The position numbers and the translations under genes are program-made. A model generated the notes under the pieces. It searched no databases. It was not told the DNA's origin and saw nothing but the letters and a program-made list of their open reading frames with translations. From contig JAQSYO010000021.1 of NCBI GenBank assembly GCA_029256105.1, positions 1-62,057 on the forward strand: DNA of 62,057 nt, in the 5' to 3' direction. Shown one piece after another: positions 25,755 to 33,951 of this stretch (positions within the stretch are counted from its first letter, which is position 1; every line of letters begins with the position of its first letter). Source of the DNA: Herbinix sp. (GTDB lineage Bacteria; Bacillota; Clostridia; Lachnospirales; Lachnospiraceae).

Positions 25755-25830
25755 ATTTAGAATATATTCTAAATAGATTATAGTATGAGTGAAGCAAAAA
25801 AACAACACCTATTTCGAAATATTTCAAAAT
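25755..25830 (-). promoter_or_regulatory. sdpRI promoter with two palindromic operators
   Basis: On the minus strand TTGTTT (25805-25800), 17 nt, TATAAT (25782-25777). Just downstream lies the perfect 20-bp palindrome ATTTAGAATATATTCTAAAT (25755-25774). Upstream of the -35 is a related near-palindrome ATTTCGAAATATTTCAAAAT (25811-25830). The arrangement fits SdpR autorepression. Confidence 0.75.
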
Positions 25831-26050
25831 AGATGGTTATGATAGCATTTTAGATTAAGAAAGGGGATAATCAAAGAGTTTAATTTTCGTTGTAGTTCAT
25901 TAAGAAAGTTAGTTTTGAATTTAATTATATCAACAATGATTAGAAATTAATAATACATATTTCGGGATAAATTGACACTTTAAGCCATAATCCGAATATT
26001 ATAATCATGGAAACTAGTTTTCTAACATTAATATATAAGGAGTGGATAGT

Positions 26051-26113
26051 ATGGGTTGTAGATGTAACATTTGTCGTAGGCGCAGACGTAGACGTAGATG
26101 CTGTTTCTTTTAA
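26051..26113 (+). CDS. Candidate 20-aa Cys/Arg-rich microprotein
   Basis: MGCRCNIC, eight consecutive arginines, then CCFF and a TAA stop. AAGGAG at 26037-26042 lies 8 nt ahead of the ATG, a TTGACA at 25972 with TATTAT at 25997 may be the promoter, and a hairpin follows at 26174. Five cysteines (3, 5, 8, 17, 18) around an R8 core suggest metal or thiol chemistry combined with nucleic-acid or membrane binding. No family is recognised. Translation is unproven, but the gene-like context is better than chance for so short a frame. Confidence 0.5.
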   Translation: MGCRCNICRRRRRRRRCCFF

Positions 26114-26173
26114 TATTTTAGGCTTAATAAATGCAAAATACGCGCCTTACTTGTTGGTATAACACAATAAATC

Positions 26174-26213
26174 CTCTGCATCATTATTTATATGCGTATT
26201 TAATGATGCAGAG
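26174..26213. terminator. Strong hairpin after the microprotein ORF
   Basis: CTCTGCATCATTA (26174-26186) and TAATGATGCAGAG (26201-26213) form a perfect 13-bp stem. The T-run is weak on both strands. It lies between the microprotein and the convergent TetR gene. Confidence 0.6.
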
Positions 26214-26271
26214 AATGAAATCTAGAAGGCCTACGTGATACATTCAATAACTGCATAATGAAAGAAATTAT

Positions 26272-26820
26272 TTACTTCATATTTTTTACCATTAAGTCAT
26301 AGCAGATATCAGCCATGACTTCGTCACTTTCCTTCATACCATTGTTAGCCCATTCGATTAACACTTTATAAAGCCCTCCGGCTGCGAACTCTATAATATA
26401 TTTTTCTTTTAACGGTAAATGTGAATTTTGACAAACAGTATTTTGAGATAAGGTATAGAAGTAGCCTATACATTTCTCGAGAATCAGATAATTTAAATTT
26501 GAGCGGATAAGATTCATAAGTAGCTTATTCTGCCCTCTGAAGTAGGAAAAGAACAAACATACTCGTTCCCTTCCGAAATCTTTTCCACATCCTAGAATCT
26601 GATGGGAGTAATCATCAAAAAGCTCATCTAGATGTACGGTGATAATGTCTTCCAGTATATTATAATTCCTGTAAAAGGCCATTCGCGAAACACCAGCTTT
26701 TTTACATACTTCTGTTATTGTTATTTGGGTAAAATTTTTCTTTTCCATAATCAACATTAGAGCTATGAAGATGCTCTCTTTTACTATTTTACTTTGTAAA
26801 TTGGTATTTTGCTTATACAT
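26272..26820 (-). CDS. TetR/AcrR family transcriptional regulator
   Basis: A 182-residue one-component regulator. The N-terminal helix-turn-helix spans about residues 15-60 (ALMLIMEKKNFTQITITEVCKKAGVSRMAFYRNYNILEDII). The helical ligand domain follows, with C-terminal VLIEWANNGMKES typical of clostridial TetR_C proteins. The ATG at 26820 (MYKQNTN) has a TGGAG site 12 nt ahead; 26826 is an alternative start. It is divergent from the EFR1 gene, whose promoter carries a GTTACA-AG-TGTAAC dyad, making EFR1 its probable target. Confidence 0.88.
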   Translation of the reverse strand: MYKQNTNLQSKIVKESIFIALMLIMEKKNFTQITITEVCKKAGVSRMAFYRNYNILEDIITVHLDELFDDYSHQILGCGKDFGRERVCLFFSYFRGQNKLLMNLIRSNLNYLILEKCIGYFYTLSQNTVCQNSHLPLKEKYIIEFAAGGLYKVLIEWANNGMKESDEVMADICYDLMVKNMK

Positions 26821-26861
26821 AAACATTATCTCCACTTTTGTAACACTAAGCTTCTACGTTA

Positions 26862-26918
26862 TTGCGTTGTTCTTATTCTTCAATTATACTGTACATCATA
26901 AAGTGTTACAAGTGTAAC
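26862..26918 (+). promoter_or_regulatory. EFR1 promoter and TetR operator
   Basis: TTGCGT (26862-26867), 17 nt, TATACT (26885-26890). The perfect dyad GTTACA-AG-TGTAAC is at 26905-26918, about where transcription starts. A second half-site TGTAACAC is at 26839-26846 near the TetR start. Binding by the divergent TetR protein is inferred. Confidence 0.65.
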
Positions 26919-26937
26919 GTTAAAAATGGAGGTAGAA

Positions 26938-27681
26938 ATGAAGGTATTATACTTTACTGCAACAGGAAACAGCTTATATGTAGCGAAAAGTTTTGGAGGA
27001 GAGACCTATTCTATTCCGAGGTTACTAAAAGAAGGTCATTTTCATTTTGAGGATGAAAAAATAGGAATTGTTTTCCCGGTTTTTCATAATAGCGTACCAA
27101 AGCTAGTAGAAGAATTCCTTGATAAAGTGACGATTAGAAGTAAGTATATTTTTGGCATAGCGACCTATGGAATGTATTCAGGGGCAGCGACGCGAACCCT
27201 TATTGAAATTGGAAAAAGGAATGGTTTTGATTTTTCTTATATTAATGAAATTGTTATGGTTGATAATTACCTTCCCGGGTTTGAAATGAAAAAACAGCAA
27301 GGGGGAGAAGCTAAAAAACTTATTGAAGAACATTTGAGTCAAATTGTCAATGAGGTAGGAATAGATCGTAAGTATATAAGGAAGCACTCTGCGGCCACAG
27401 AATTAATTCGTTATCTTAATTTAAAACTGTATGATAAGGAATTTGAAAAAAACTTTACGGTAGACGCATCTTGCAATGGGTGTAAGACTTGTGAAAGGGT
27501 CTGTCCGGTGGATAATATAAAGGTGAATAAACAGCCTGATTTTCAAAGTAATTGTCAGCACTGCCTTGCATGTATTCAAAATTGTCCACAGAAGGCGATA
27601 CATCTAAAAAATGAGAAAAGTACGGAGCGGTTTGTTAACTCCAATATTACCTTAAGAGAAATAATTGATGCTAATAAATAA
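26938..27681 (+). CDS. EFR1 family flavodoxin-ferredoxin
   Basis: A 247-residue electron-transfer protein: an N-terminal flavodoxin-like half beginning MKVLYFTATGNSLYVAK (FMN phosphate loop TATGNS), and a C-terminal pair of 4Fe-4S motifs, CNGCKTCERVCP (about 180-191) and CQHCLACIQNCP (about 206-217). Such EFR1 proteins are common in anaerobic Firmicutes; the redox partner is unknown. The ATG at 26938 has GGAGG 5 nt ahead; the in-frame ATG at 26926 overlaps that site. It is under probable TetR control from the divergent gene. The 3' flank is a repeat-built terminator. Confidence 0.9.
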   Translation: MKVLYFTATGNSLYVAKSFGGETYSIPRLLKEGHFHFEDEKIGIVFPVFHNSVPKLVEEFLDKVTIRSKYIFGIATYGMYSGAATRTLIEIGKRNGFDFSYINEIVMVDNYLPGFEMKKQQGGEAKKLIEEHLSQIVNEVGIDRKYIRKHSAATELIRYLNLKLYDKEFEKNFTVDASCNGCKTCERVCPVDNIKVNKQPDFQSNCQHCLACIQNCPQKAIHLKNEKSTERFVNSNITLREIIDANK

Positions 27682-27766
27682 ATTTCTGAGTCTCTAATAA
27701 ATAGTGTGTTCCACTACTAAGACAATAGCTCAAAGTCCTAATAAATAAGCCTCTTACAGCATGTGA

Positions 27767-27909
27767 AAAAGGAAGGTGTACCTCAAAAAGAAGGTGTACA
27801 TCAAAAGAAAGGTGTATCTCAAAAGGAAGGTGTAATTCAAAAGGAAAGTGTACCTCAAAATAAGGTGTAATTCAAAAGGAAAGTGTACCTCAAAAGGTAA
27901 AGGCACATG
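27767..27909. repeat. Eight tandem 18-bp repeats
   Basis: Units of the form AAAAGGAAGGTGTACCTC start at 27767, 27785, 27803, 27821, 27839, 27857 (17 bp), 27874 and 27892. An inverted copy follows at 27927-27944. The minus strand reads as a hexapeptide-repeat frame (YTFLLR-like), but it has no ribosome site and is judged non-coding. The array lies directly downstream of the EFR1 gene. Confidence 0.9.
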
Positions 27910-27950
27910 AAAAGTCGCTACCTTATGAGGTACATTTTCCTTTTCTTTTA
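27874..27950 (+). terminator. Repeat-derived terminator of the EFR1 gene
   Basis: The seventh repeat plus part of the eighth (27874-27897) pairs with TACCTTATGAGGTACATTTT and following bases (27920-27944), giving a stem of about 20 bp, followed by CTTTTA. The 5' arm is the unit that is multiplied upstream. Confidence 0.6.
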
Positions 27951-28099
27951 TAGTAAAAACTAAGTGCATTTTGAGGTATGCTTGTTTTCTACTTAAATAT
28001 ACAATATAATAGTATTGTTTATAAAGAATGGACGAAAATTGTTAACAATTAAAATGATAATATAGAATTAACAACATAGTTGATGAGTATTTCATAGTA

Positions 28100-28162
28100 A
28101 TATGGAGGTTCGAACTAGGAATTAGCTTATAAAGTCAGAGGCTGAACACCTCGCCATACTGA
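28100..28162 (+). other. Possible structured leader of the molybdate regulator
   Basis: ATGGAGGT (about 28103-28110) can pair with ACCTCGCCAT (about 28147-28156) with a bulge, enclosing a 36-nt loop. It lies 37 nt before the regulator start. Control by molybdenum cofactor is tempting from context, but I cannot match the known Moco motif. Upstream, 27970-28099 holds GTTAAC-containing AT-rich DNA. Confidence 0.3.
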
Positions 28163-28192
28163 AAATTAGTTTGTATAATGCAGGAGGTTGCG

Positions 28193-29149
28193 ATGGATGA
28201 AAATGCGGTATTAACTACACAAGAAGTTGCAGATATGTTGAAAATTGCAAAAAATACAGTATATGAATTAATAAAACGTGGAGAACTAAATTCATATAGA
28301 GTCGGTAAAAAAGTTAGAATTGATTTTAAAGACGTAGAAGAATATAAGAATAAAACGAAAAATTTTAAAGCTAATTTGGATACAAAAATAGATCCTAAGC
28401 CATTGCGGAGTACGGTAAGTTTATCCGAAGATTATCCGAAACAAAGTGGTTTTGTAATATGTGGCCAAGATATCATACTTGATATTCTTTCTAGATATCT
28501 TCAATTTCACCAAAATGGGGTACAAGCTTTACGTTCTTATGTTGGGAGTTATAATGCTCTTTATGACTTATACCATGGAAATGTTCAAATAGCGACAGTT
28601 CATTTATGGGATGGAGATTCGGAACAATATAATATCCCATACGTGAAAAGAATGCTTCCGGGTATTCCTGCAATAATAATACATCTCGCCACACGTCTCC
28701 AAGGCTTCTATGTGGCGAAAGGTAATCCGAAAGATATAAGGGGTTGGGAAGATCTGAAAAGAAAAGACATATCGATTATAAACCGAGAACGAGGAAGTGG
28801 TACACGGGTACTATTGGATGAGCACTTAAGAAAACTGGGAATTCAATCAAATAGCATATTGGGGTACCAACGTGAAAGTACCTCTCATCTTGCGATTGCA
28901 AGTACCGTTGCCCGAGGTGGTGCCGATATCGGAGTTGGCAATGAAAGGTCAGGGTTGCAGGTAAAAGATATTGATTTTATTCCACTTCAGACAGAAAGAC
29001 TGGACCTTGTTATAAAAAAAGAAGATATGAATAAAGCTCCATTTCAAGCAGTTTTGGAGATACTAAGTTCTCAAGAATTTAAGTTGGAATTAGAAGGAAT
29101 AGGCGGGTATAATCTGAATGGAATTGGCCAAATTGTTGCTGAAACATAG
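28193..29149 (+). CDS. HTH regulator fused to periplasmic-binding-like domain (molybdate-type)
   Basis: A 318-residue fusion. Residues 5-55 are an excisionase/MerR-like HTH_17 domain (LTTQEVADMLKIAKNTVYELIKRGELNSYRVGKK). Residues ~85-318 resemble a molybdate/tungstate-binding PBP domain with RERGSGTRVLLDEHL and GADIGVGNE, as in ModE-like cytoplasmic regulators. The ATG at 28193 has AGGAGG 5 nt ahead. It precedes modABC by 540 nt and is the likely molybdate-responsive regulator of that operon. Cytoplasmic ligand sensing is inferred from the lack of a signal peptide. Confidence 0.85.
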   Translation: MDENAVLTTQEVADMLKIAKNTVYELIKRGELNSYRVGKKVRIDFKDVEEYKNKTKNFKANLDTKIDPKPLRSTVSLSEDYPKQSGFVICGQDIILDILSRYLQFHQNGVQALRSYVGSYNALYDLYHGNVQIATVHLWDGDSEQYNIPYVKRMLPGIPAIIIHLATRLQGFYVAKGNPKDIRGWEDLKRKDISIINRERGSGTRVLLDEHLRKLGIQSNSILGYQRESTSHLAIASTVARGGADIGVGNERSGLQVKDIDFIPLQTERLDLVIKKEDMNKAPFQAVLEILSSQEFKLELEGIGGYNLNGIGQIVAET

Positions 29150-29232
29150 TCCTTTTGATTATACTAAGTTTTAGATACGATTTTTCTAAGCAGGCAAAAC
29201 AATGTAAAATATCATATATAATTTATTGAATT

Positions 29233-29290
29233 AAATTCCCGAAACGCGCGAAGTATTTTAATATCTTTGTTGCGATACCGGGAATTTTTT
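29233..29290 (+). terminator. Long-loop terminator after the molybdate regulator
   Basis: AAATTCCCG (29233-29241) pairs with CGGGAATTT (29279-29287), followed by TTTT. The loop holds smaller CGC/GCG pairing. Confidence 0.6.
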
Positions 29291-29580
29291 TGCTTCTTAA
29301 ATTTATATATTTTATTACGAAAGTAGGAGAGTCCTATGAAAACCTTAATGTGAGATGTAATTACAGTAAAAATTTACAAAAACACGAATAAAAAGAACAC
29401 AAAATTATATGATTACATGCATTGATAATCCTAAGGTATCATTTTATAATAACTACAAACGAAACGTGACGTAACATTACAAAACGTATTATAACGATAT
29501 ATGAAATTGTAAAAAAGATGACAAATCGTATCATAAAAAGCGGAATACCTGCAAAATTGCAATCGAGTTTATATGATAAT

Positions 29581-29616
29581 AATGGTATCAATGGTATCAA
29601 TGGTATCAATGGTATA
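29581..29616. repeat. Four 9-bp direct repeats upstream of modA
   Basis: AATGGTATC is repeated at 29581, 29590 and 29599, with AATGGTATA at 29608. Related GTATCAT sequences occur at about 29435 and 29527. TATTATAACGAT near 29488-29499 recalls the ModE half-site TATAACGAT. The stretch (29291-29691) has no gene except a five-codon frame at 29337. Confidence 0.7.
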
Positions 29617-29691
29617 ATCCAACTTCTTTCGTTGGTGTTATATAGATTTGTAACGATGAGACAATATTAGTGAAAAAGAAGGAGGAATGCT

Positions 29692-30624
29692 ATGAAACGT
29701 AAGTTATTAAATTTAATGATGATTTTAATATTGTGTATTGGATTATTGACCGGTTGTTCCAGAGACACCGATTTAACAACAGGGAATGTAGTTGATAATG
29801 CAGTAGTAACAAGTGTACCTACAGTGTCAAATGCATCTACTGCTACAAGTGTACCTACTAACACCATTGAACCAACGGCTACGATCGCACCAGCGAATAT
29901 TACTTCATTACCAGAGACAGAAATCTATGTATTTATCGCTGCAAGTTTGAATAATGCTATGACAAAGATTCTGGACATCTATAAGCGAACACAACCTAAT
30001 GTAAATATAATACTTAATGCAGATAGTTCCGGTACCCTTCAAACACAGATCGAGGAAGGTGCTGAATGTGATATATTTTTTTCGGCAGCGATGAAGCAAA
30101 TGACTTCATTAGTAGATGGAGGTTATATCGAAGATACGTCCGTTAAAAATTTACTCGAGAATAAAGTTGTATTAATCAAACCGATTGGCACACAAACAGC
30201 GGTAACCGGCTTTGAGAATATATATGAGGCAAAGAATATTGCTTTGGCAGGAGAAGATGTACCGGTAGGAGCATATGCACGTGAAATCTTTACAAACCTT
30301 GGTATATGGGATCGCGTTGAAAAAATGGAAATTAATGAAGGAGCCAATGTGACGGCAGTCCTTGCGGCGATAAGTGAAGCAAGCAATGAAATCGGAGTGG
30401 TATATGCTACAGATGCTAACTCAGTTATGGATTCAGTTGAAATTATTGCTGAAGCACCGGAAGAAAGCTTAAATACTCCGGTTACTTACCCGGTCGGACT
30501 TGTTAAGAATTCAGAAGCGGATGACGCTCAGCAAAATACATCTAAGGATTTCTTGGAATTTTTAGCATCAACAGAAGCTACTGCTGTGTTTGAAGAATAT
30601 GGTTTTACTGCTCATATAGAATAA
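29692..30624 (+). CDS. modA: Molybdate ABC transporter substrate-binding lipoprotein
   Basis: A 310-residue lipoprotein. The signal peptide ends in the lipobox LLTGC with Cys 22. A Thr/Ser/Val/Pro-rich linker runs to about residue 78. The ModA fold follows: FIAASLNNAMTKIL, ADSSGTLQTQIEEGAECDIFFSA and a C-terminal FLASTEATAVFEEYGF. It captures molybdate or tungstate outside the membrane and delivers it to ModBC. AAGGAGG precedes the ATG. It is first of three genes in one operon, downstream of a molybdate-type regulator. Confidence 0.94.
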   Translation: MKRKLLNLMMILILCIGLLTGCSRDTDLTTGNVVDNAVVTSVPTVSNASTATSVPTNTIEPTATIAPANITSLPETEIYVFIAASLNNAMTKILDIYKRTQPNVNIILNADSSGTLQTQIEEGAECDIFFSAAMKQMTSLVDGGYIEDTSVKNLLENKVVLIKPIGTQTAVTGFENIYEAKNIALAGEDVPVGAYAREIFTNLGIWDRVEKMEINEGANVTAVLAAISEASNEIGVVYATDANSVMDSVEIIAEAPEESLNTPVTYPVGLVKNSEADDAQQNTSKDFLEFLASTEATAVFEEYGFTAHIE

Positions 30625-30663
30625 GGGGTGATATCATAATCTCACGTGAAAGGGGGAGCTTCC

Positions 30664-31362
30664 ATGATAGATATCATACGAACTATTGATTTTAGTCCAT
30701 TTTTTATTTCACTAAAAACTGGATTTGTTGCAACCGTGATGGCATTTTTCCTTGGAATATTCGCTGCCCGTTTTGTAATGAAGGTTGGTAAAAAGGTTAA
30801 ATGGATAGCAGATGGGATCTTTACATTACCATTGGTGTTACCACCTACGGTTGCTGGATTTTTTCTATTACTTTTATTTAGCCTTAAAAGGCCTTTTGGT
30901 AAATTCGTATATGTAAATTTCGATATAAAATTCGTTCAGACCTGGGCAGGCTGCGTGATTGCAGCCTGTGTAATTGCATTTCCTTTGATGTATCGAAATA
31001 CAAGAGCAGCTTTTGAACAGGTGGATGTTAACCTAATTTATGCCGCCAGAACCTTAGGTATGTCGGAACATAAGATCTTCTGGAAAGTGATTATACCTGC
31101 TGCCGGACCGGGGATAGCATCAGGAACGATTCTGACATTTGCAAGAGCAATCGGTGAATATGGAGCTACCTCAATGCTAGCAGGTAATATTCTTGGAAAG
31201 ACCAGAACCATAGCAGTTGCAATTGCTTCAGAGGTATCAGCCGGTAATTATGCAACTGCCGGTTTCTGGGTTACTTTAATATTAATTCTATCCTTTTTTA
31301 TTGTTTTATCCATTAATATGGTTTCCGGAATTGGCATGAGGCAGATAAGGAGGTGGGATTAA
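30664..31362 (+). CDS. modB: Molybdate ABC transporter permease
   Basis: A 232-residue permease with about five to six spans. The binding-protein-dependent transport signature is EHKIFWKVIIPAAGPGIASG (about 136-155). LPLVLPPTVAGFFLL near residue 50 is typical of ModB. The ATG at 30664 follows a GGGGGAG site; an in-frame GTG at 30646 lies further up. Its TAA shares one base with the modC ATG, so translation is coupled. Confidence 0.94.
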   Translation: MIDIIRTIDFSPFFISLKTGFVATVMAFFLGIFAARFVMKVGKKVKWIADGIFTLPLVLPPTVAGFFLLLLFSLKRPFGKFVYVNFDIKFVQTWAGCVIAACVIAFPLMYRNTRAAFEQVDVNLIYAARTLGMSEHKIFWKVIIPAAGPGIASGTILTFARAIGEYGATSMLAGNILGKTRTIAVAIASEVSAGNYATAGFWVTLILILSFFIVLSINMVSGIGMRQIRRWD

Positions 31363-32417
31363 TGTCTTTGGAAGTTAACATTAAGAAAAAGTTCAAGGGG
31401 TTTTCGCTAGATGTATCTTTTTATCATGAGGGACGTTGTATGGGAATCCTAGGTGCGTCCGGCTGTGGTAAGTCCATGACCTTAAAATGTATTGCAGGCA
31501 TTGAAAAGGCGGATGAAGGGAAAATTGTATTGGACGACAAAGTTCTTTTTGATTCTTCTTTAAAAATTAATCAAAAGCCTCAACAAAGAAAGATTGGTTA
31601 TTTGTTCCAGAATTATGCATTGTTTCCAAATATGACCGTAAATGATAATATTGGAGTTAGCCTTCGTCTTCCGCAAGAAGCAAAGAGAGTATGTATCCAA
31701 GAATTTCTTGAGCGTTTTCAACTAAACGGGCTGGGTAATCGATATCCATCCGAATTATCTGGAGGGCAGCAACAGAGAGTTGCCTTAGCGAGGCTTCTGG
31801 CATACTACCCGGATATGATTCTGTTGGATGAACCATTTTCTGCATTAGACAGTAGCCTTCGAGATTCACTACAACAGGAGCTATTGAATATCCTTGAAGA
31901 TTATAAAGGTGATGTTATTCTAGTTTCACACAGCAGAGATGAAATTTATAAATTTTGTGATCGACTTTCCATCATGACTTCAGGAAAACAGCTTCTAAAC
32001 GGTAATACGAAGGATATCTTTATCAATCCAATCCATATGGAGGCTGCAAGACTGACAGGCTGTAAGAATATTTCACCAATTAAAAAAATAGGAGATAATG
32101 AATTGATGGCCTTAGATTGGGATATCAAACTTAAAACCTCTGTACCAATTGGGAACCAGATACGTTATGTTGGTATAAGGGCACATAGTATACAACCATC
32201 CCTAATTTCCGAAGAAGAAAATTCGATGCCAATATATTGTAAAGGGTATACGGAATCGATTTTTGAAAATGAATATATGCTCCATAATAAACTTAGTGCG
32301 CAAAAAAAAGAACTATGGTGGAAGGTAGCCAAACAGAACAAAGGAAGTTCAGCCAAAGATAGAACTTTGCCGGATGCTATTACTCTACCGAAAGAGGAAC
32401 TTATGCTACTCGTATAA
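31362..32417 (+). CDS. modC: Molybdate ABC transporter ATP-binding protein
   Basis: A 351-residue ATPase. Walker A GASGCGKS (about 31-38), signature LSGGQQQRVALARLL (about 128-142), Walker B MILLDEPFSALD (about 147-158). A C-terminal region with IGNQIRYVGIRAHSIQP resembles the regulatory MOP/TOBE-like domain. AAGGAGG at 31347-31353 places the start at 31362. It energises ModAB uptake; a strong terminator follows. Confidence 0.94.
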   Translation: MSLEVNIKKKFKGFSLDVSFYHEGRCMGILGASGCGKSMTLKCIAGIEKADEGKIVLDDKVLFDSSLKINQKPQQRKIGYLFQNYALFPNMTVNDNIGVSLRLPQEAKRVCIQEFLERFQLNGLGNRYPSELSGGQQQRVALARLLAYYPDMILLDEPFSALDSSLRDSLQQELLNILEDYKGDVILVSHSRDEIYKFCDRLSIMTSGKQLLNGNTKDIFINPIHMEAARLTGCKNISPIKKIGDNELMALDWDIKLKTSVPIGNQIRYVGIRAHSIQPSLISEEENSMPIYCKGYTESIFENEYMLHNKLSAQKKELWWKVAKQNKGSSAKDRTLPDAITLPKEELMLLV

Positions 32418-32484
32418 TATAATTAATACATTGTATAGTTATGGGTGATAAAATTGTTATTGGTATCATTTGTATCATAGTAGT

Positions 32485-32526
32485 AAACAAATAGTCTGCT
32501 GTTTTATTACGGCAGACTATTTGTTT
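32485..32526. terminator. Terminator of modABC
   Basis: AAACAAATAGTCTGC (32485-32499) and GCAGACTATTTGTTT (32512-32526) form a 15-bp perfect stem with a 12-nt loop. It is A-rich before and T-rich after. Confidence 0.85.
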
Positions 32527-32653
32527 GCTACTATCCTTTTTAAACCAAATTGCGATAATCTTAAATACGATGTGAGTAATCTTTTGAGTTGCTACAATAT
32601 TTAATTAATAGAATAAATTGATTATATAGAATATATTCTAATCTCATTTTAAC

Positions 32654-32682
32654 TTGTGAATAAGTGTAAAAATTGCTATAAT
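32654..32682 (+). promoter_or_regulatory. Promoter of the XpaC-LemA-TPM operon
   Basis: TTGTGA (32654-32659), 17-nt spacer, TATAAT (32677-32682), 42 nt ahead of the first start codon. Confidence 0.65.
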
Positions 32683-32724
32683 ATAGGGAAATGTTGATTA
32701 ATAGCATAGAATGAGGTGATGCAT

Positions 32725-33351
32725 ATGAAGATGGTAAAAAGTAAATCAATTATCCCTATTTATTTAATCGGATTGTTATGGCTTTTGTATGCTTTTTTGT
32801 TTCCGCTATATCGTATGACCGATTATTTTATGGTAAGTATCTTATCAGTTTTACTATATTTTTCAACAATGTTGGTAATACCTACTCTATTTCCTAGAAA
32901 AGGATACGAGGGTATAAATACAAAGGATCCCTATACAGATGAGATGCTGATCACTGCTATAGATAATCTGGAAAAATTAAGATTAATACGCAATGCAATT
33001 GAAAATGAAAAGGTTAGAAAACAAATACAAGATTTGGATAGTGATACCCATAAGATAATCGAGCTTATCAAGAAATATCCCGATAAATGCTCAAAGGTTA
33101 GTCAATTCTTTCTGTATTACTTACCTACTACTGTAAAGCTTATCAACAATTATAAGGAACTTGAAATGCAAGGGCAGGTAGGGGAAAATCATTCAAAGGG
33201 CATGGAAAAAATGGAAGGTTTTATGAATGAATTAGTGATTGCTTATCGCAAAATATTGGATGATTTAAGTGAAGATAAAGTAATGGAAGCATCGATAGAT
33301 ATCGATGTTATGGAGAAAATGCTTCAACAGGATGAGTATTTGAAGGGATAG
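32725..33351 (+). CDS. XpaC-like membrane protein
   Basis: A 208-residue protein with two N-terminal membrane spans (about 10-28 and 33-55) and a helical cytoplasmic domain. The domain carries FFLYYLPTTVKLINNYKELE, the marker of the XpaC/5-bromo-4-chloroindolyl-phosphate-hydrolysis family, whose members accompany toxic-ion-resistance or membrane-protein genes. True hydrolase activity is doubtful. GAGGTG lies 6 nt before the ATG at 32725. It is first of three genes with LemA-like and TPM proteins. Confidence 0.75.
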   Translation: MKMVKSKSIIPIYLIGLLWLLYAFLFPLYRMTDYFMVSILSVLLYFSTMLVIPTLFPRKGYEGINTKDPYTDEMLITAIDNLEKLRLIRNAIENEKVRKQIQDLDSDTHKIIELIKKYPDKCSKVSQFFLYYLPTTVKLINNYKELEMQGQVGENHSKGMEKMEGFMNELVIAYRKILDDLSEDKVMEASIDIDVMEKMLQQDEYLKG

Positions 33352-33382
33352 TGGCTTAAACCTGGTGGGAAAGGAGAGTTAT

Positions 33383-33931
33383 ATGAAGTACCTGAATAAT
33401 AAAAACATAGCAGTTAAAATCACTTCTTTTCTTATTTTGTTTTCCATATTACTTGGAGCGCATTTTTCACTTACAAAGTTAAGAGACGAGGCTTTGCAGA
33501 CATTTTATAATGGTGAAAATAGGGACGGTAAAGGAATTCAGAGTGATTTGAATTACATAGCTGACCAATGTTATAATCTGACTGTTGTTGCAAGCAGATA
33601 CTTGGATAAAGATGATGAGAAGATATTGGAAGTAATACAAAATCGAGACTTAATTGAAAAAGCGAATTCTCCAGGAGATAAGTATCAAGCGAAGGAAAAA
33701 CTTATCAAATCCTCCATGATTTTATATGATAATCTGAAATCTTTAAATTTGAGTGAAAGAGATCAATATTATAATGATAGTTTTCCCATTAATATAGAGT
33801 CAAGACAATTGATTATCTCACATAATAGTTATAATGATAATGCGCTTGAATTTAATAGGATATTAAAAAAATTTCCAGCAAACTTAGTAAGATGGATAAT
33901 ATTTATGAAACCACTGGCATTATATGAGTAA
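33383..33931 (+). CDS. LemA-like membrane protein
   Basis: A 182-residue protein with one N-terminal span (about 10-28) and a helical domain. It ends with NSYNDNALEFNRILKKFPANL, closely following the LemA pattern (YNxxVxxYNxxxxxFPxN). It is more divergent than most LemA proteins: the usual central motifs are weak. AAGGAG lies 6 nt before the ATG at 33383. Its neighbours XpaC and TPM repeat a common LemA/TPM pairing; function is unknown, probably envelope-related. Confidence 0.7.
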   Translation: MKYLNNKNIAVKITSFLILFSILLGAHFSLTKLRDEALQTFYNGENRDGKGIQSDLNYIADQCYNLTVVASRYLDKDDEKILEVIQNRDLIEKANSPGDKYQAKEKLIKSSMILYDNLKSLNLSERDQYYNDSFPINIESRQLIISHNSYNDNALEFNRILKKFPANLVRWIIFMKPLALYE

Positions 33932-33951
33932 AGAGGGATGGGAATAAAAAT

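Noticed and set aside
27754..27969. 71-codon minus-strand frame with YTFLLR hexapeptide repeats
   Set aside because: It is entirely produced by the 18-bp array and has no ribosome site; judged non-coding.
28105..28125. GGTTCGAAC resembling a tRNA T-loop
   Set aside because: No acceptor stem, D-arm or anticodon arm can be built around it.
29337..29354. Five-codon frame (MKTLM) with AGGAGAG upstream, before modA
   Set aside because: A leader peptide is possible, but there is no attenuator beside it and modA lies 340 nt away.
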